Assembly (NCBI RefSeq): GCF_027596085.1
Contig: NC_072470.1
Location: 3,408,188-3,472,187, forward strand
Direction: 5' to 3'
Length of the DNA stretch: 64,000 nt
Origin: Anoplopoma fimbria
Taxonomy: Eukaryota > Chordata > Actinopteri > Perciformes > Anoplopomatidae
The position numbers and the translations under genes are program-made. The notes below the pieces were generated by a model that was given only the letters and a program-made list of their open reading frames with translations, ran no database searches and was not told where the DNA came from. Positions 52,341-63,900 of this stretch are shown piece by piece (position 1 is the first letter of the stretch; every line of letters begins with the position of its first letter).

Positions 52341-53089
52341 GAATATATTAGCAGAATAAGAGAAGAAGAAGAAAAATGAGGCTTCAGGCAACATGGCAGC
52401 ACCAACTGTCTGGATGTCAGTGGTGGGGAAAAATGGTGATTGTGGGGGAGAGATGGAGGAAAAAATGATAAATAAATCAAAGAGAGCAAAGCTAATGTTT
52501 TCTAGGAGTTGATCAGAGTTTTGAGTGTCGTATACGTCTCAGAGTTGGAGGGGCGTTTTGTTAAAACTGCACTTTTGTTGCACATGAGAAAACAACAACA
52601 ACCCATTGTCTATCATAGAAATTAATTAAATAATGGGACAAGAGCTTTGCTGTACTTGAAGAAAGAGGAAGGCAAAAAGAAAGTGGTTTTGCATGAAATT
52701 AATCAAAATTTCACCATATATTTGCTTAAAATGTTGCAATGTCCGTCCACGAACACACGTGTCTGTATTTTTATTTATGGTTTCCTTTCTCATGCATACA
52801 TACGAGCTTTTGAACCTCGGATGCATGGCTCACATGGCTCATTGAGCTGTAAAGATTGCATGTTAGAACCCTACAGAAGACACACCTTCTCTGACAGATA
52901 GATCCCTGCTCGGTCTGAAGTGATGTGTAGGCGAAGAGTCCATACTACCAGGTGTGGGTGGTGCATTCAGGGCCCTTGGGGAATAAACGGAGTGGAGATA
53001 AAAAGGGCCCAGGTGAGTCGTGATGCGTGCGGACGCAAGCTTGTTTCCCCGCTAAAGCAAACATAACCAATGGCCTCTTCGTGTCCTCC
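52341..53089. other. gene-free DNA
   Basis: Purine-rich at the left edge, then single-copy sequence. A GGGCCC-containing segment lies at 52965-53010. No gene recognised. Confidence 0.55.
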
Positions 53090-53430
53090 CATCGATTTCT
53101 CTCTTTCAGGGATGGAGGAGGAGAAGGAAAAAAAGGGATATAAAAAAAATGGCGGCGCACTCTCCTCCTCATGCATCAGACAAGTCGGGCATAAAATAGT
53201 CCGTTTGGATGGGTGATCATGAACTGGCAGCGACGGGGAAGTTTACCAGAGCTAAATGGATGCACAGACTCCCACCTCGCGTTACGGCCGTAATTTATGG
53301 TAATAATATCCCTCGAAAATGGAGGCCGGTAAAGAAGCGGATGAGAAACGAGGCCTCCTCGCAGCATGTTTACGTTGCCTTTATGATTGAGGGAAACGGT
53401 ACTTCCAGCGCTGCAGGAGGCATTCTTTCA
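53090..53430. promoter_or_regulatory. candidate regulatory segment with YY1-type motif
   Basis: Contains a TATA-like GGATATAAAAAA word and then AAAATGGCGGC at 53146-53156, a perfect YY1-type core, followed by CpG-containing balanced sequence with CGTAATTTATGGTAATAA and GTTTACGTTGCC words. The ATG in the YY1 core opens a 16-codon frame only (MAAHSPPHASDKSGIK). It could be a promoter of an unannotated transcript or an enhancer. Confidence 0.35.
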
Positions 53431-54229
53431 TTTTAGGGTCTCAAACAACACATTTCTGTTTCGTAAAGTTAGTGTCCACGTTTGCACTTTCTAAGTGCTG
53501 CAACTCCACGATGTTAAAGGTGCAGCAGAGGATGATTCACATCCTGCAAGATGCTGTTAGGTGATAAAACATGTAGGCTTGTTTTGATGCGAGCAGCCCA
53601 CACAATGCACAGCAGTCACCTGAACGGATACACCTTCTCCTGACTTTAACTATAAATAAATGTTCTGTAACAGCAGCTCCTACTCTTAACAATGTAAAGT
53701 CTGAAGGTATCTCCGCTTTTGACTGCAAACAAAATGATTAACCACTTTAGACGCAATTTTATTCAGTGAATATTGCTAATATCTATAATAATTTTTTCTG
53801 ATTTTCCACCTCGTGTCATATACACAAATGCAAATATACTTTCAACAGACTTAAACACGTTATTCTACTTTGTTTGATTTAATGCACAACTGATTAAAAC
53901 ATCTCATTGCATGGATTATTTAGATTGACATGCATGCATTTCCTTTATAAAGATATACGTATACATTTATAACTCTTATCACACACTCAATATCTTTTGT
54001 GGCTGCATCACTATGTCAAATTGAAGATTTATGTATCATTTCTTGCAGAATTTGCACCGTTTCATATGTTTGCAAACTTGTGGATTCTAAAATGTCAAGT
54101 TTCTTTTTTAAAGTTGGATTAAACAAGATGTGTTTTGGAGGTTGAACATTTTCTGTTATAGATAATTCTTAAAAGCGACGATTAAATGGACATTTGATAA
54201 ACGTGTTGTGGTCGGCAACTACTTCATCC
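53431..54229. other. gene-free AT-rich DNA
   Basis: No repeat, exon or RNA gene recognised. Confidence 0.6.
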
Positions 54230-55080
54230 CATGACCCCAGAAATGGCAATTTTAGCAAAAGAGGGTGACTAAGAGTGTTTGATTATCCAGCACATTGAGT
54301 TCTTCCTTCTCCTCCCCATCGTGTCCCTGTAACTCGTGACAGAGAGCTAGTTAAGATCATTTACATCCCGGCCATCAAGAGTTTGAGATGGCTCATTAGC
54401 CTCTAGCATGTAGATAAAGCTCCAAATTGACAAGCGCAAAGTATGGGCTGCTCCTTCAATTTGGGGGAGAAACAGGAGGAGGAGGAGGGCAGATTGATGA
54501 ACCTACATCCTCTTGGCTCTTTCTTTTTAAAGTCCTGCGGCTCGGTCTGGTTGTTCTTCGGCCACCGTCCGACTCAAACGCTTTCAGAGAGGAGGCCAAA
54601 TGTGCTCTAACTGTAACGACTCCATTACCATGGTGATTAATGAGGTTGTCAAAACGTAACTCCTACACCGGTGCCTCCACCTCAATTTGATTTTTATTTT
54701 TATTTAACCCACAGCCACTTTTTTAAAAACATTTTTCATCAAACTAATTTATTCTAATTATGCACACAGCCTACTTCTGTGCTGTGCCCCCCCCCGCCCG
54801 CTCTCCTTAAACCTTTTGGTGCAGATTAACGTAACAAAAAGTCTATTAATTAATGTTTTGTGGCTTTTAATTCCTGGCAAGGATGCCGTCTTGGTGCAGC
54901 TGCCTGTCGAGGCCCGTCACTGTTGAACCCGTGCCAGGGAAGTGCAGATGTAATTCTGTTATCTCTTGCTTTAGTCGTTTACGCAAATTAATTTGAACAA
55001 TTAGCCCTCTACCGGCCTTTCATGAATCATGCAAGAGAAGCTGCCAAGAAATTAATACTCCAAAGATTTCCATTTCAAAA
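54230..55080. promoter_or_regulatory. strong candidate conserved non-coding cluster
   Basis: About 850 bp of repeat-free sequence. It is rich in CCCCAGAAATGGCAATTTTA, TTTGATTATCCAGC, GAGCTAGTTAAGATC, GGCTCATTAGCC, CAAATTGACAAGC, CCATGGTGATTAATGAGG, TCTAATTATGCAC, CTATTAATTAATG, GCTTTTAATTCC, GCAAATTAATTTGAAC and CATGAATCATGCAAG words. A poly-C patch interrupts it near 54787. The density of homeobox-type cores and lack of coding frames make it one of the best enhancer candidates here. Confidence 0.48.
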
Positions 55081-55369
55081 TGAGATAGCTCCTGTTTTGG
55101 GACTCAAATGTTACACCTGCTCGGGTAAGAATTAAACAGATGAAGGGACTTTAAAAAAAAAGATAACATGTGGTTACTCAAATCTTTAAATGCATCTAGA
55201 GGCTCAAATCACAGAGTGGATGCACTGTTTCTTTAAAGACAATCTGAGACTGATGCTTTTAATTTCACCTGTCTGATACGTTTAGTGTTCTCTTTTATGA
55301 AAGAGAGGTTTATCACCAGGTACTTTGCAGGTACCAAAGCAGATAAAAGCTTAGACGGAGGGAACAATG
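55081..55369. other. gene-free DNA
   Basis: Single-copy; CCAGGTACTTTGCAGGTACC contains two copies of AGGTAC. Nothing else recognised. Confidence 0.55.
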
Positions 55370-55500
55370 TAACCCAGAGTGTCCATTATGCTAATTAAAA
55401 TAGCTGCTAACCTTAAAGGATTTTCATTAGTCCTGGTTTTTACTGTCCCTTGATGGTGTTAATGCTTTAGCAGGGGCTCGTTCACCTTAACAAAATGCCT
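55370..55500. promoter_or_regulatory. candidate conserved non-coding element
   Basis: Short repeat-free segment with TCCATTATGCTAATTAAAAT, TTTTCATTAGTCC and TGTTAATGCTTTAGC words. Confidence 0.38.
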
Positions 55501-56001
55501 GCCGTGTTACTTTAAAGGGTGGTTTTGCATTAAATTGTTAAATATAGAAGCTCTCAATATCTACTGTAAATACCAGCTATAGTCGCCCTAAATGCAAAGA
55601 TGGTAAAATCACAAAAGCAAAAGAGAAAAGTATGAAGGCATTGATGCAAAAATATTACACCATGCAAGAATGCAACTTTTCTTTGTCTGTTATGTAGATG
55701 TATATATTATCTTTGGCAGAAAGACTTTCACTTTATTACTTCTTCTCTCAAATAAAGGCTCAAAAAACAAATACATTCAGGTAAAAATGTAAAGTTTAAA
55801 ACAAAGAAACAAAATACTACATTCTATTAATGTGAAATCCTGCAAACAGATAAAAATATGAGAAAAATAATTACATCAGTGACTCAACTTCCTCTCATAG
55901 AGCCTCAGACTATTTCAGATGGAGTAAAATTAATATGCAGTGAGAGAACAAGCTTGTGATGTTTGAGCTCCACTTATGTTTGGGTGCTCTACTCTTAACG
56001 G
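55501..56001. other. gene-free AT-rich DNA
   Basis: Nothing recognised. Confidence 0.6.
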
Positions 56002-56016
56002 CCAGCAGGGGGCGGC
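56002..56016 (+). promoter_or_regulatory. CTCF-type binding motif 4 (points right)
   Basis: CCAGCAGGGGGCGGC on the plus strand is a near-perfect CTCF core (CCAGCAGGGGGCGCT class). Its orientation is opposite to the three motifs at 42.3-43.4 kb. Confidence 0.7.
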
Positions 56017-56107
56017 TTCCCTCTACTTTTGAGCTGCTGTTGTCCCTCCACTCTGATCCCGTCCTGGCTGCAGTAGAAGCAGGCCTTTCTTGGACATGCA
56101 GCCACAT

Positions 56108-56140
<33 letters not shown>
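56108..56140. repeat. (TA)n(TG)n compound microsatellite
   Basis: Short TA run passing into a TG run of about 11 units. Confidence 0.97.
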
Positions 56141-56169
56141 CATTAATGGCTGCCTTTCAAGCTGTCAGC

Positions 56170-56530
56170 CCTAATGAGCTGATCGCAAACGGAAATTGAG
56201 GTTTGAAATGTAACTGAATGAGCAGATTCTTGCTTTCACTGAAAGGAGGCCGGACGAGACGACACCCCAGCATTATCTTTAAACACCGGCTAACCACATT
56301 TTTTTTAGAAGGAGGCCATTAAGCAACAATAAGTGGAATCCATACGATCTGCTCAATAATGACATGTAATTTTGTGACATTTATGTGTTCTTACGCAAAT
56401 GTATGGGGCAAAGCTTCTCCCCTGTAAGTGCCCGCTAACTCGATTGTGCTTGTGTATTTCTTCAGCTCCGTGTTTAATGTCCATTAAGAGTTGAGAGACG
56501 GTGACTGAGGAATGTAATGGTGTCCTGTAG
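56170..56530. promoter_or_regulatory. candidate conserved non-coding element
   Basis: Repeat-free with CAGCATTATCTTTAAACACC, GGCTAACCACA (RUNX-type ACCACA), GAGGCCATTAAGCAACAATA (SOX-type ACAATA), TCAATAATGACATG, CGCAAATGTATG and ATGTCCATTAAGAG words. Confidence 0.4.
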
Positions 56531-57769
56531 CATAAGTCTTTTTTTCCTGTTAGACTTTTAAAAGGACAATTTACTGAAAAAACCTTGACTCGTTAATTGT
56601 ATCATCAATTACACAACATCCGCTTAACTTTTTTTCTTTAAGGGTCATTCAGTTAATAATTAAGTGGATTTTGCTCACAAAAGCAAAGCTAATTGTTTAG
56701 GTAGGATTGATAACTTTAGTAAAATGCCCAAATAAGTGACCTGCATCTCTGGAAGGGAAGTTTATTTCAAGTTAATGTTCGTACAAGTATTTTAAGGCAG
56801 AAGTTTGCATAACTTTGACTGGTGCTACGTAGAGAAAATCATTTCAAGTAGCCTTAATTTGATTATTTTCATAATAAACTAATACAGAAAATGTTTTTTC
56901 AAGATAGCTAAAATGAAACAGAATACTAATCCAAGGAACTTTTACTGAAATATGAGTCCAACACATTGTTTATTTTTCTTTGGAACAAGTTTAAGAGGTC
57001 AGAAGTGGACAGAAAGTGCAACACATTCATTTCCCATCACATCCGTATACTTAAATGGTAAACCAGTAAAGTCTGTTCTTTTACCGATAGCTCAAATGAC
57101 AAAACTTTCTCTCTCAGTGACCTAGACATTTTCATGACTGTTAGATTCACCAGAAACTCTACAAATTATATTGTTTGGAGTTTTAAATGTTATGTTTTGA
57201 TGGACATTTGTGGTAAAAGAGGTCGTATAAATATTATTCAATTGCAGGTCTATGAAATGACAGTGCAACTGATTTCACCACCATTTTCAACAAGTTTACC
57301 GGATGAATCTCAAAAATTAATGGCTCTTTTATTTTCCCAACTAATCTCAAATTACTCAAACCAGTATAGTAACTGGTAACCTCGCAGTTAGGAAGGAAAT
57401 TTGGCTGGAAGGCCTTAAAGAATGCCTATAGATTGCAGCTGCAGAAATGCTCTGATTCCAATATTCTTGCCGTATTTTACGATTTTCTGTCTTCCCAAGA
57501 ACTATTGCTTTTCATTCATGCAAAATTGAAATTGTATGTTCATTATGAAACATTCACTATTAAATAACTTTGCAAAACTGCACCAAGTTACAGGGACGTT
57601 TATCGCTCAAGCAAATCTGAAAGTTAATCCAAACATTTTAAAGGTTTGTGTTGGACTTAAAACCTTCATGTGACTCATGTTTATGAATTTGACTGTACAG
57701 AAACATTCCTAGGACATTTTAATAAGAAAAAAGAAGTGGAAGAATAACACCTTCACCAAACATAGAGCC
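56531..57769. other. gene-free AT-rich DNA
   Basis: An 81-codon plus-strand frame at 57134-57379 has no recognisable domain. No repeat or RNA gene seen. Confidence 0.6.
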
Positions 57770-58260
57770 CATTAAAGTGCATTTTCCTGCACAGCCTCTC
57801 TAGCTAACATCAGTCCAGGTAGAGCAGCTGTTACCGTATCATGCTCTCATCATTAACATACACAACACGGCTCAGGCTCTTCTCATTGACTGTAATCACC
57901 TTAATGCAAAAAGCTGATGAAGTTGCCAAGGCGCAGAGTGCTCCGTCTCAGACCTTTTCTCTTTTTTTTTGTGTGTGTGTGTTTTTTGTAATGGCGCTGT
58001 CATAACCGCTCTGCTCCGTCTGGGCCTAAGTGAATCTGAGGCGCCATCTTTTAAACGAGGCTAACAAATGAACACGTTTTCCCCCCATCAAACGGCTCCT
58101 GACAGTGATGCATGGGCTTCCAGATGAGCTCTGAAAAACTGATGGATCTGCGACGGTACAAGCGCTTAGATAAACTAATGCATGTAATTATGTTTTCCAT
58201 TCCCTCTCCATTGCGAGGCATCTTATTACAATATCATTAGTTGAAATGGTCGGCAAAAAA
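57770..58260. promoter_or_regulatory. candidate conserved non-coding cluster
   Basis: Repeat-free except for a short T/GT run at 57960-57985. Words include CTAGCTAACATCAG, GAGCAGCTGTTACC (E-box), CTCATCATTAACATAC, GACTGTAATCACCTTAATGC (PITX/OTX-type TAATCAC), ATAAACTAATGCATGTAATT and AATATCATTAGTTG. Confidence 0.42.
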
Positions 58261-58278
58261 AATGATATAGTTCGCAAA

Positions 58279-58311
58279 TTTCTTTCTTTCTTTCTTTCTT
58301 TCTCTTTCTTT
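58279..58311. repeat. (TTTC)n tetranucleotide repeat, about 8 units
   Basis: Short CTTT array with one interruption. Confidence 0.97.
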
Positions 58312-59422
58312 GTGGCCATGTGGGGTAATTACTGGAAGTTGATTTCTTTGACTGGAATAAAAACCAATTCAATTTGTTTGCTTCTCGGGAAGACATTATC
58401 GGGCATCTCTGTGTAAGTGTTGGTAATTGTTGGAAGTCTTACTCACCGCTGTCGTGGATATGGAGGCCATCGAGATGCTTAGAGATGCCCTGTGTGGGGT
58501 GAGCCACATACATGAGATAGATGTTCATTGGGTCTGATTCTTATCCTGTTTTTATAATTGATTCCAGTTCTTATCATATACTCTCTTCCATTCTTGTCAT
58601 ATAATCCAAGTATGAAAAGAAACCAAAGTCGGAAAAAAAACGTATTTCAAGCAGATTCAGATTTATTTTTCATACAAAAGTTAAAAAAGTGTTTTGTGTA
58701 CAAAGCTGCACTCTTATTCCAGGCTTTGTTGACTATACATTTCTCTGTATTGCTCTTCTTTGACACATTAATTGGAGATTGCATGTCTAACTGGTGAGGT
58801 AATAGATTGTTGATTTCATTTTCTGTTTACTTATCAATTAGATGTTTCACTCAGTTCCTAGTCACGGAGATCTGACCTGAGTTGAACCGGGTACGATTTA
58901 TGCTTGTTTAAATCAAGTCCAGGTTGGGTTCAGTTTTATTTCCTGTTATGATTTTTATATCAAAGTATGAACTGTGAAGTGATGCATCATGCTTTGTTAT
59001 CTTTCTATTTGTTTGCATCCACAACATTGTTTTAGTCTTGGGTCCATTTGTCTCAGCTTAGACTGTCCTCATGTCCCTCTTTGATCGAGTCTTTTATTTT
59101 GAAGGTTGATTTATTCACATCAGGTTTGGGTAGGTTTTCCACAGGACAGCTTTGGATCAGATCCATTAAGACTTCTCATTTCATATATGTATATTTTGAA
59201 TCTCTTTCAACTCCAAGCCAGCTCATTAAACCAGATCCAAATGAATGTTTGTGTGTGTGAACATGTCTGCATCCAAGTTTCCACACGTTTATCTGCAGGT
59301 TTTCATCTCATAGACTCTGATGTGTAATGTTCTTAAAGTTACAGTCCATGCTACAGCTGTAGTGTGTATGCATTCATATTGCATATCTCATTAACTGTCT
59401 CTCTCTCTTGCTCTAATAAATA
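58312..59422. other. gene-free DNA
   Basis: Single-copy T-rich sequence. Frames of 70-79 codons lack family features. Nothing recognised. Confidence 0.6.
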
Positions 59423-59444
59423 CTCTCTCTCTCTCTCTCTCTCT
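59423..59444. repeat. (CT)11 microsatellite
   Basis: Uninterrupted CT array, about 200 bp upstream of the CpG-rich block at 59640. Confidence 0.97.
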
Positions 59445-59639
59445 TCCTGTTGGAGTGGGCTATGCAACAGCTGTGAGGTTTGTGTGTAAGTGGAGGGACT
59501 ATTTTTGCATCCGAGTACATACGACTGTGTGTGTACTTGTTAGTCTCGGGCTGTGTCTGTATGTTTAAACATGCACACACTGCTACTCTCCGAGTGTGTA
59601 ATGTTCTTGCTCCACGCTGCAGCAGCTGTGTGTTTCTAT

Positions 59640-59860
59640 GTGCTACCGCTCTCTCCTCTCTCGCTCGCTCCGTGTGCGAGTGTGTGATGTTGTGGAGGAG
59701 CGAGGGCTCATGTTGGGAGCCGTAGTGGAGCTCATTAGGGGGGTACCAGGGGAGCTCGGCCGCTGCAACCCCCAGCTCCCAGCGCTCCTCTCCGGGCCGC
59801 CGTGCCGCCTGGCCGGGCCCTCAGCCGCGGCCCTTCATCTGCACACATCACTCTGAAGGC
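59640..59860. promoter_or_regulatory. isolated CpG-island-like block
   Basis: About 220 bp with roughly two-thirds G+C and about 17 CpGs by eye (cluster at 59755-59838: CTCGGCCGCTG, GGGCCGCCGTGCCGCC, CAGCCGCGGCCC), surrounded by AT-rich DNA. In fish, such blocks far from coding genes often mark promoters of non-coding or distant 5' exons, or bivalent enhancers. No plausible coding frame or splice-anchored exon was identified. Confidence 0.5.
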
Positions 59861-60589
59861 TTGTGCACAGCGCAGTGGCAATATGCTGTCATATGCCGGG
59901 TGACGGGTGCACTTCACACCAGCGTCGGGCTTGTTTGTAGTGCTGATTCTGGCTGGTTTTTGTGCAGCGTTCCAGAAGAAAAATCTAATCTTAGAGGGGG
60001 GATTTTTGAGTAATGAGCAAGGTGTTTTGTAAAATTGAAACAATACTGGCAATTGAATGTCTATTTACCTGGTGATTATTTTTGATTAAACATTCATTTA
60101 TTCTGTCCAGAATTTCTTAAAGCTCAAGGTCACTTATAAAAACGTCTTTTTACAGTCCAAAACCCCAAAATATGAAGCTGAAATCAGATAAAAATAGAAA
60201 TTGTCCCTTTCAATGATTCATTTATCATCAGAATTGTTTGACTAAATGCTTCAGCTATGTGGAAAAAAGGTTTGCCCATTAGGAAAGATTCTGGTAATAG
60301 TCATACCTAAAACAGGAAGTAGTTTGAGTGTAGAGGTTTTAATTTTTTAGAAAAACACATTTTTGACCTGGATGAAAGCTTCATCACACAGAATGATTCT
60401 GATTTTAAAATGCAGTGTTTTTCTTTATATTTTTATTTGCAAATGTGATGGCAAAGGAAATTGAATTTCTTGGAAATTGGGTCACCACTCATCATTGGCT
60501 GAAACCAGAGAAACAGGACAAGAACAGAAAACAAGGCCGACTAGAAACGTGCAGCTGACAAATTCAACACTACAGCGTGTTCACTTGAT
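59861..60589. other. gene-free DNA
   Basis: AT-rich single-copy sequence. Nothing recognised. Confidence 0.6.
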
Positions 60590-60800
60590 GATATTTTAAT
60601 GCCGTCCTGCATGAAACAAGTGAAATAGAATCGCTGTATTCTGATAACAGTATCCATGCTTTTTATTTTCCATCTCATCAGCCAATGCCTGATGCAGATT
60701 GTCCGTGTCATTCTGTGATGTCATGTGATGCCATTGGCTGTGAGGAGCATGATGGAGACATGTTACATTTGGATATTAATGAGGGCAACAAAGAGAAATA
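60590..60800. promoter_or_regulatory. candidate conserved non-coding element
   Basis: Repeat-free with CATCAGCCAATGCC and GATGCCATTGGCTG, two CCAAT words in opposite orientations, plus GTGATGTCATGTGATG and TGGATATTAATGAGG. Confidence 0.33.
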
Positions 60801-62706
60801 TGAATATTTTTTGTTTTGTTTCTGAGTAGCCCAGTAGAGAGATGTTAGACATTAAAACCAGATCACATGGAAATATTTGAGAGATCAGTGAGGGGAAAGA
60901 AAATAGAAGCTACAGTTGTATCAGTCTTTAAATATATAAATAAAATGTGAGGATATCATGACATAGAAAACGTCAAACAAACCAAAACAGATAATTTTCC
61001 CAGTCTGGTAAAAGCTTCTTCTTGATTATCTGTGCAATGCAAGATACAGTTAACAAAGACAGGACTATATTATTGATTACAAGATGCATTATAGTTGAAT
61101 GCATGCACTTATAGAAATTCCCGTTCCAGATTTATTTTGCAACTAAAGTTTCTCAAAGATTGCCTTCATTTTATTGTTAAAGATCAACCAAAAGTCAGTT
61201 GTTTCGTGTGTTTCAAAGCTATTAAAACACATCAATTAAACTGTGATGACATTTAAAAGCAAAATTTGAGAGTGCATTTTAATGGACTCAGCTTAATTTT
61301 ATGAAACAACCTTTAAGTTATTCAAGAAATGACTCAACAGTTCTTTAAAAGTTAACTGTTTCTTGGGGAATTACTATATTCGACCTGCATACCTTCAGGA
61401 AATAACTCTGAAGCTGTTATAAAAAGAACAATGTTACAAATAAAAACATTTCATATCATGGACAATAAAGCAATATGTTATATTATGGACTGTACTGGAA
61501 GCTCTGCCTCTCTCTCTCTCTGTTTGACAAATGAGACTTTCATTGGACAATTATCGTTTTCGGGATCGCAAACGTGCGAACAGAATTTGTCACTGTCACT
61601 TTGTGTGTTTAAGGGCATATTAATCAAGTGATTAATTGCCAGATATTACCCACTGAACGTGGCCTGTGTTCCCATTCAAGTGCTACTTTGCCTTTGAGCG
61701 TGATTGGTTAATGATTACGTTTTGGGGTTTGTTTGCAGAGGGCTGAATTGATTTGTTTTATGTTTAGTGGCATGTCTGAAGGCAGCACTGTGTTCATTCT
61801 GACAATTTCTTATATTGAAGATGAAGACTGGAGGATATTTTCATTTCCTGGACTGAAAACTAGGAGCGGCATTTTGTTTTGACAGTATTTTCTCTCTTCA
61901 TTTAGTAAGGTTCACATTTTGAGATGATAGAGGTTGAGTTAAAGAAGACATTAGCGAGTAGATTAACGGCTGGACAATTAACGTCTTGTCTGAATTATGA
62001 TACTGATCCATCACATCTTGTCACTTTTTCTACAAACCCTGAACATCATTGGTTCAAATTTTTTGAGTGCTTTGTGTTACAACACTCCTTTTTTAGATGT
62101 ATAGTGCACCATAGATTCAGTTTCTTCTTCTAGTTTGATGACATTTGATCTCACGCAACATGGAGAACACTCCTTCAGGGCTTCATCTTACTTTGGCTTT
62201 TTAAAATAACACCAGACTTAATTCTCCTTTTTAGATACTTTAAACTCAATCACAAAAACCTGCATTTTTTTTAACAATCAGATACAGGAAATAGATTTAA
62301 AATGTTTTCAGTTTTTCTCACTGTGTAACCAAGTCGATACACTTCAGAATAAAAATAAATAAATTGCAGAACACATCACTGGAGTTGTGTCAAATATTCC
62401 CAGTGATGGATACAAAATTGACACATTGAGCCTAAATTAACCCTTTACATTAGAATAAACCTTTATCATAGGAAATCAGGCTCCTTCACTCAATTACATA
62501 AGATCATATGAAAAAAAGGAGAATATTTCTAATTGTTTAAGCTAATCCTGAAGCATCCCTAACATGTGCACATTTGTCTTATTTAATAATGAGAATTTAA
62601 ACCCGTTGTACTGAAAAACAAATGTGCATTAACACACAGACGTTTTTTATTTGTAGCTTCTAGTTGTATGGTTTGATTTAGAAAATGCACCAGTACTCTA
62701 ATTATA
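60801..62706. other. gene-free AT-rich DNA
   Basis: A short balanced segment at 61650-61760 (CCATTCAAGTGCTAC, an NKX2-type word, and GATTGGTTAATGATTACG) may be conserved. A 66-codon and a 69-codon frame have no protein resemblance. Nothing else recognised. Confidence 0.5.
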
Positions 62707-62720
62707 CACTAGAGGGAGCT
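62707..62720 (+). promoter_or_regulatory. weak CTCF-like motif (points right)
   Basis: CACTAGAGGGAGCT resembles the CTCF core CCACTAGAGGGCGCT but with a TA before the CA instead of C and A in place of C after GGG. It is weaker than the other four sites but has the same orientation as motif 4. Confidence 0.35.
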
Positions 62721-62765
62721 AAGCTAATGTATGATGTGAGGGTTTGCAGCAGATACACACACGTT

Positions 62766-62810
62766 CTCTCTCTCTCTCTTTCACACATACGTCAACACAC
62801 ACACACACAC
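62766..62810. repeat. short (TC)n and (CA)n arrays
   Basis: TC run at 62766-62779 and CA run at 62795-62810. Confidence 0.95.
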
Positions 62811-63900
62811 TTTGGTTTTCTGCTCCAGTTCAAAAAACAATTCTAATTGGGCCTCTTTGCTCTCCTCCAACTCTGCAAAAGACACGTACGTCTTCTCTGA
62901 ACCTCCACTCTTAGATGCACAATTTAGTTTTGACAAATGTGATGTTTCAGTTAAATTGTTAATGGTGCTACAGGACTCCGCGAGCCAGACATCAAAGGGC
63001 ATACATTAATACACACCGCTCATGTTATTTCTTGTTCTGTTTAGTCTCCTGGGGAGAGGAGTTCTCCGTGTGAGAGTCGAAGAGATCCTCCTGTTTTTTT
63101 ATCTTCTTCTCGCCGTTAATAAACCCTGATATTTCTTTTCCTAAAGGTAAAGCACCTCAGCACGCAAATGAGGAGTTGAGCTGATAATAAAATGAGAGAT
63201 CTGAAAAACGAGGGGGCCGAGCCGGATGATCCTCCAACGTTAAGAGGCGTGCTTTGAAGAAAAATTCCATCAAAGGAAAAACAATAAGTGAAGCGGTGTG
63301 TGTGTGGAAAGCTGGTGTTAAATACCTCGTGTTGTTCTGAAATGCTTAAAATCTCAATTGGCTCCGTTAACTGGCATCTGGAGAACAATGAGTTGAATCT
63401 GTTAGAGGGTTTGTAAAAGGCTCTTAGTGTTTCCGTCTCCTTCCATATGCTGTTGCATGATCGCTTTGCATCTTCATATTAGGCTGCACACCTTGCTTCC
63501 TGGATCCGCGGCTGGATAATGAACGTTGGGGTGGGAGGGGGGATTTCTGATGTTTGAACAGTGCGAGGCGCGCTTGATTTACGGTGTGGCTGGCAGCTTC
63601 AAGAGAGGACACACGACTTACGGGATGGGAATTAAGTGCTTCTCACATTTACCATCTAGACAAATTCTTCCATATTTATTATACTCCACAGTTACAAATA
63701 GAGATGTGTGCTAATGATTCATACACCTGGGCCTTTTTGCATCAATATTTGGGATGCAGAACAGTTTCTTTACAGTTAATTATTATGTACAAAGCAAACC
63801 TTTTCTCTGCCGGTGACAAACCAACTTTCAGGTTGGACATCTTGATGAGAGAATCCAACTACTTTCCGTACAATCTATTTGCATGAAGCTAGTCATCAGC
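62811..63900. promoter_or_regulatory. candidate conserved non-coding cluster at right edge
   Basis: Several repeat-free segments. 63030-63270 contains CTTCTCGCCGTTAATAAACC, GCAAATGAGGAG and CTGATAATAAAATG. 63440-63640 has CpG-containing sequence. 63755-63895 includes TTAATTATTATG and the POU octamer ATTTGCAT near 63877. Overlapping frames of 62-100 codons do not resemble known proteins. Confidence 0.33.
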
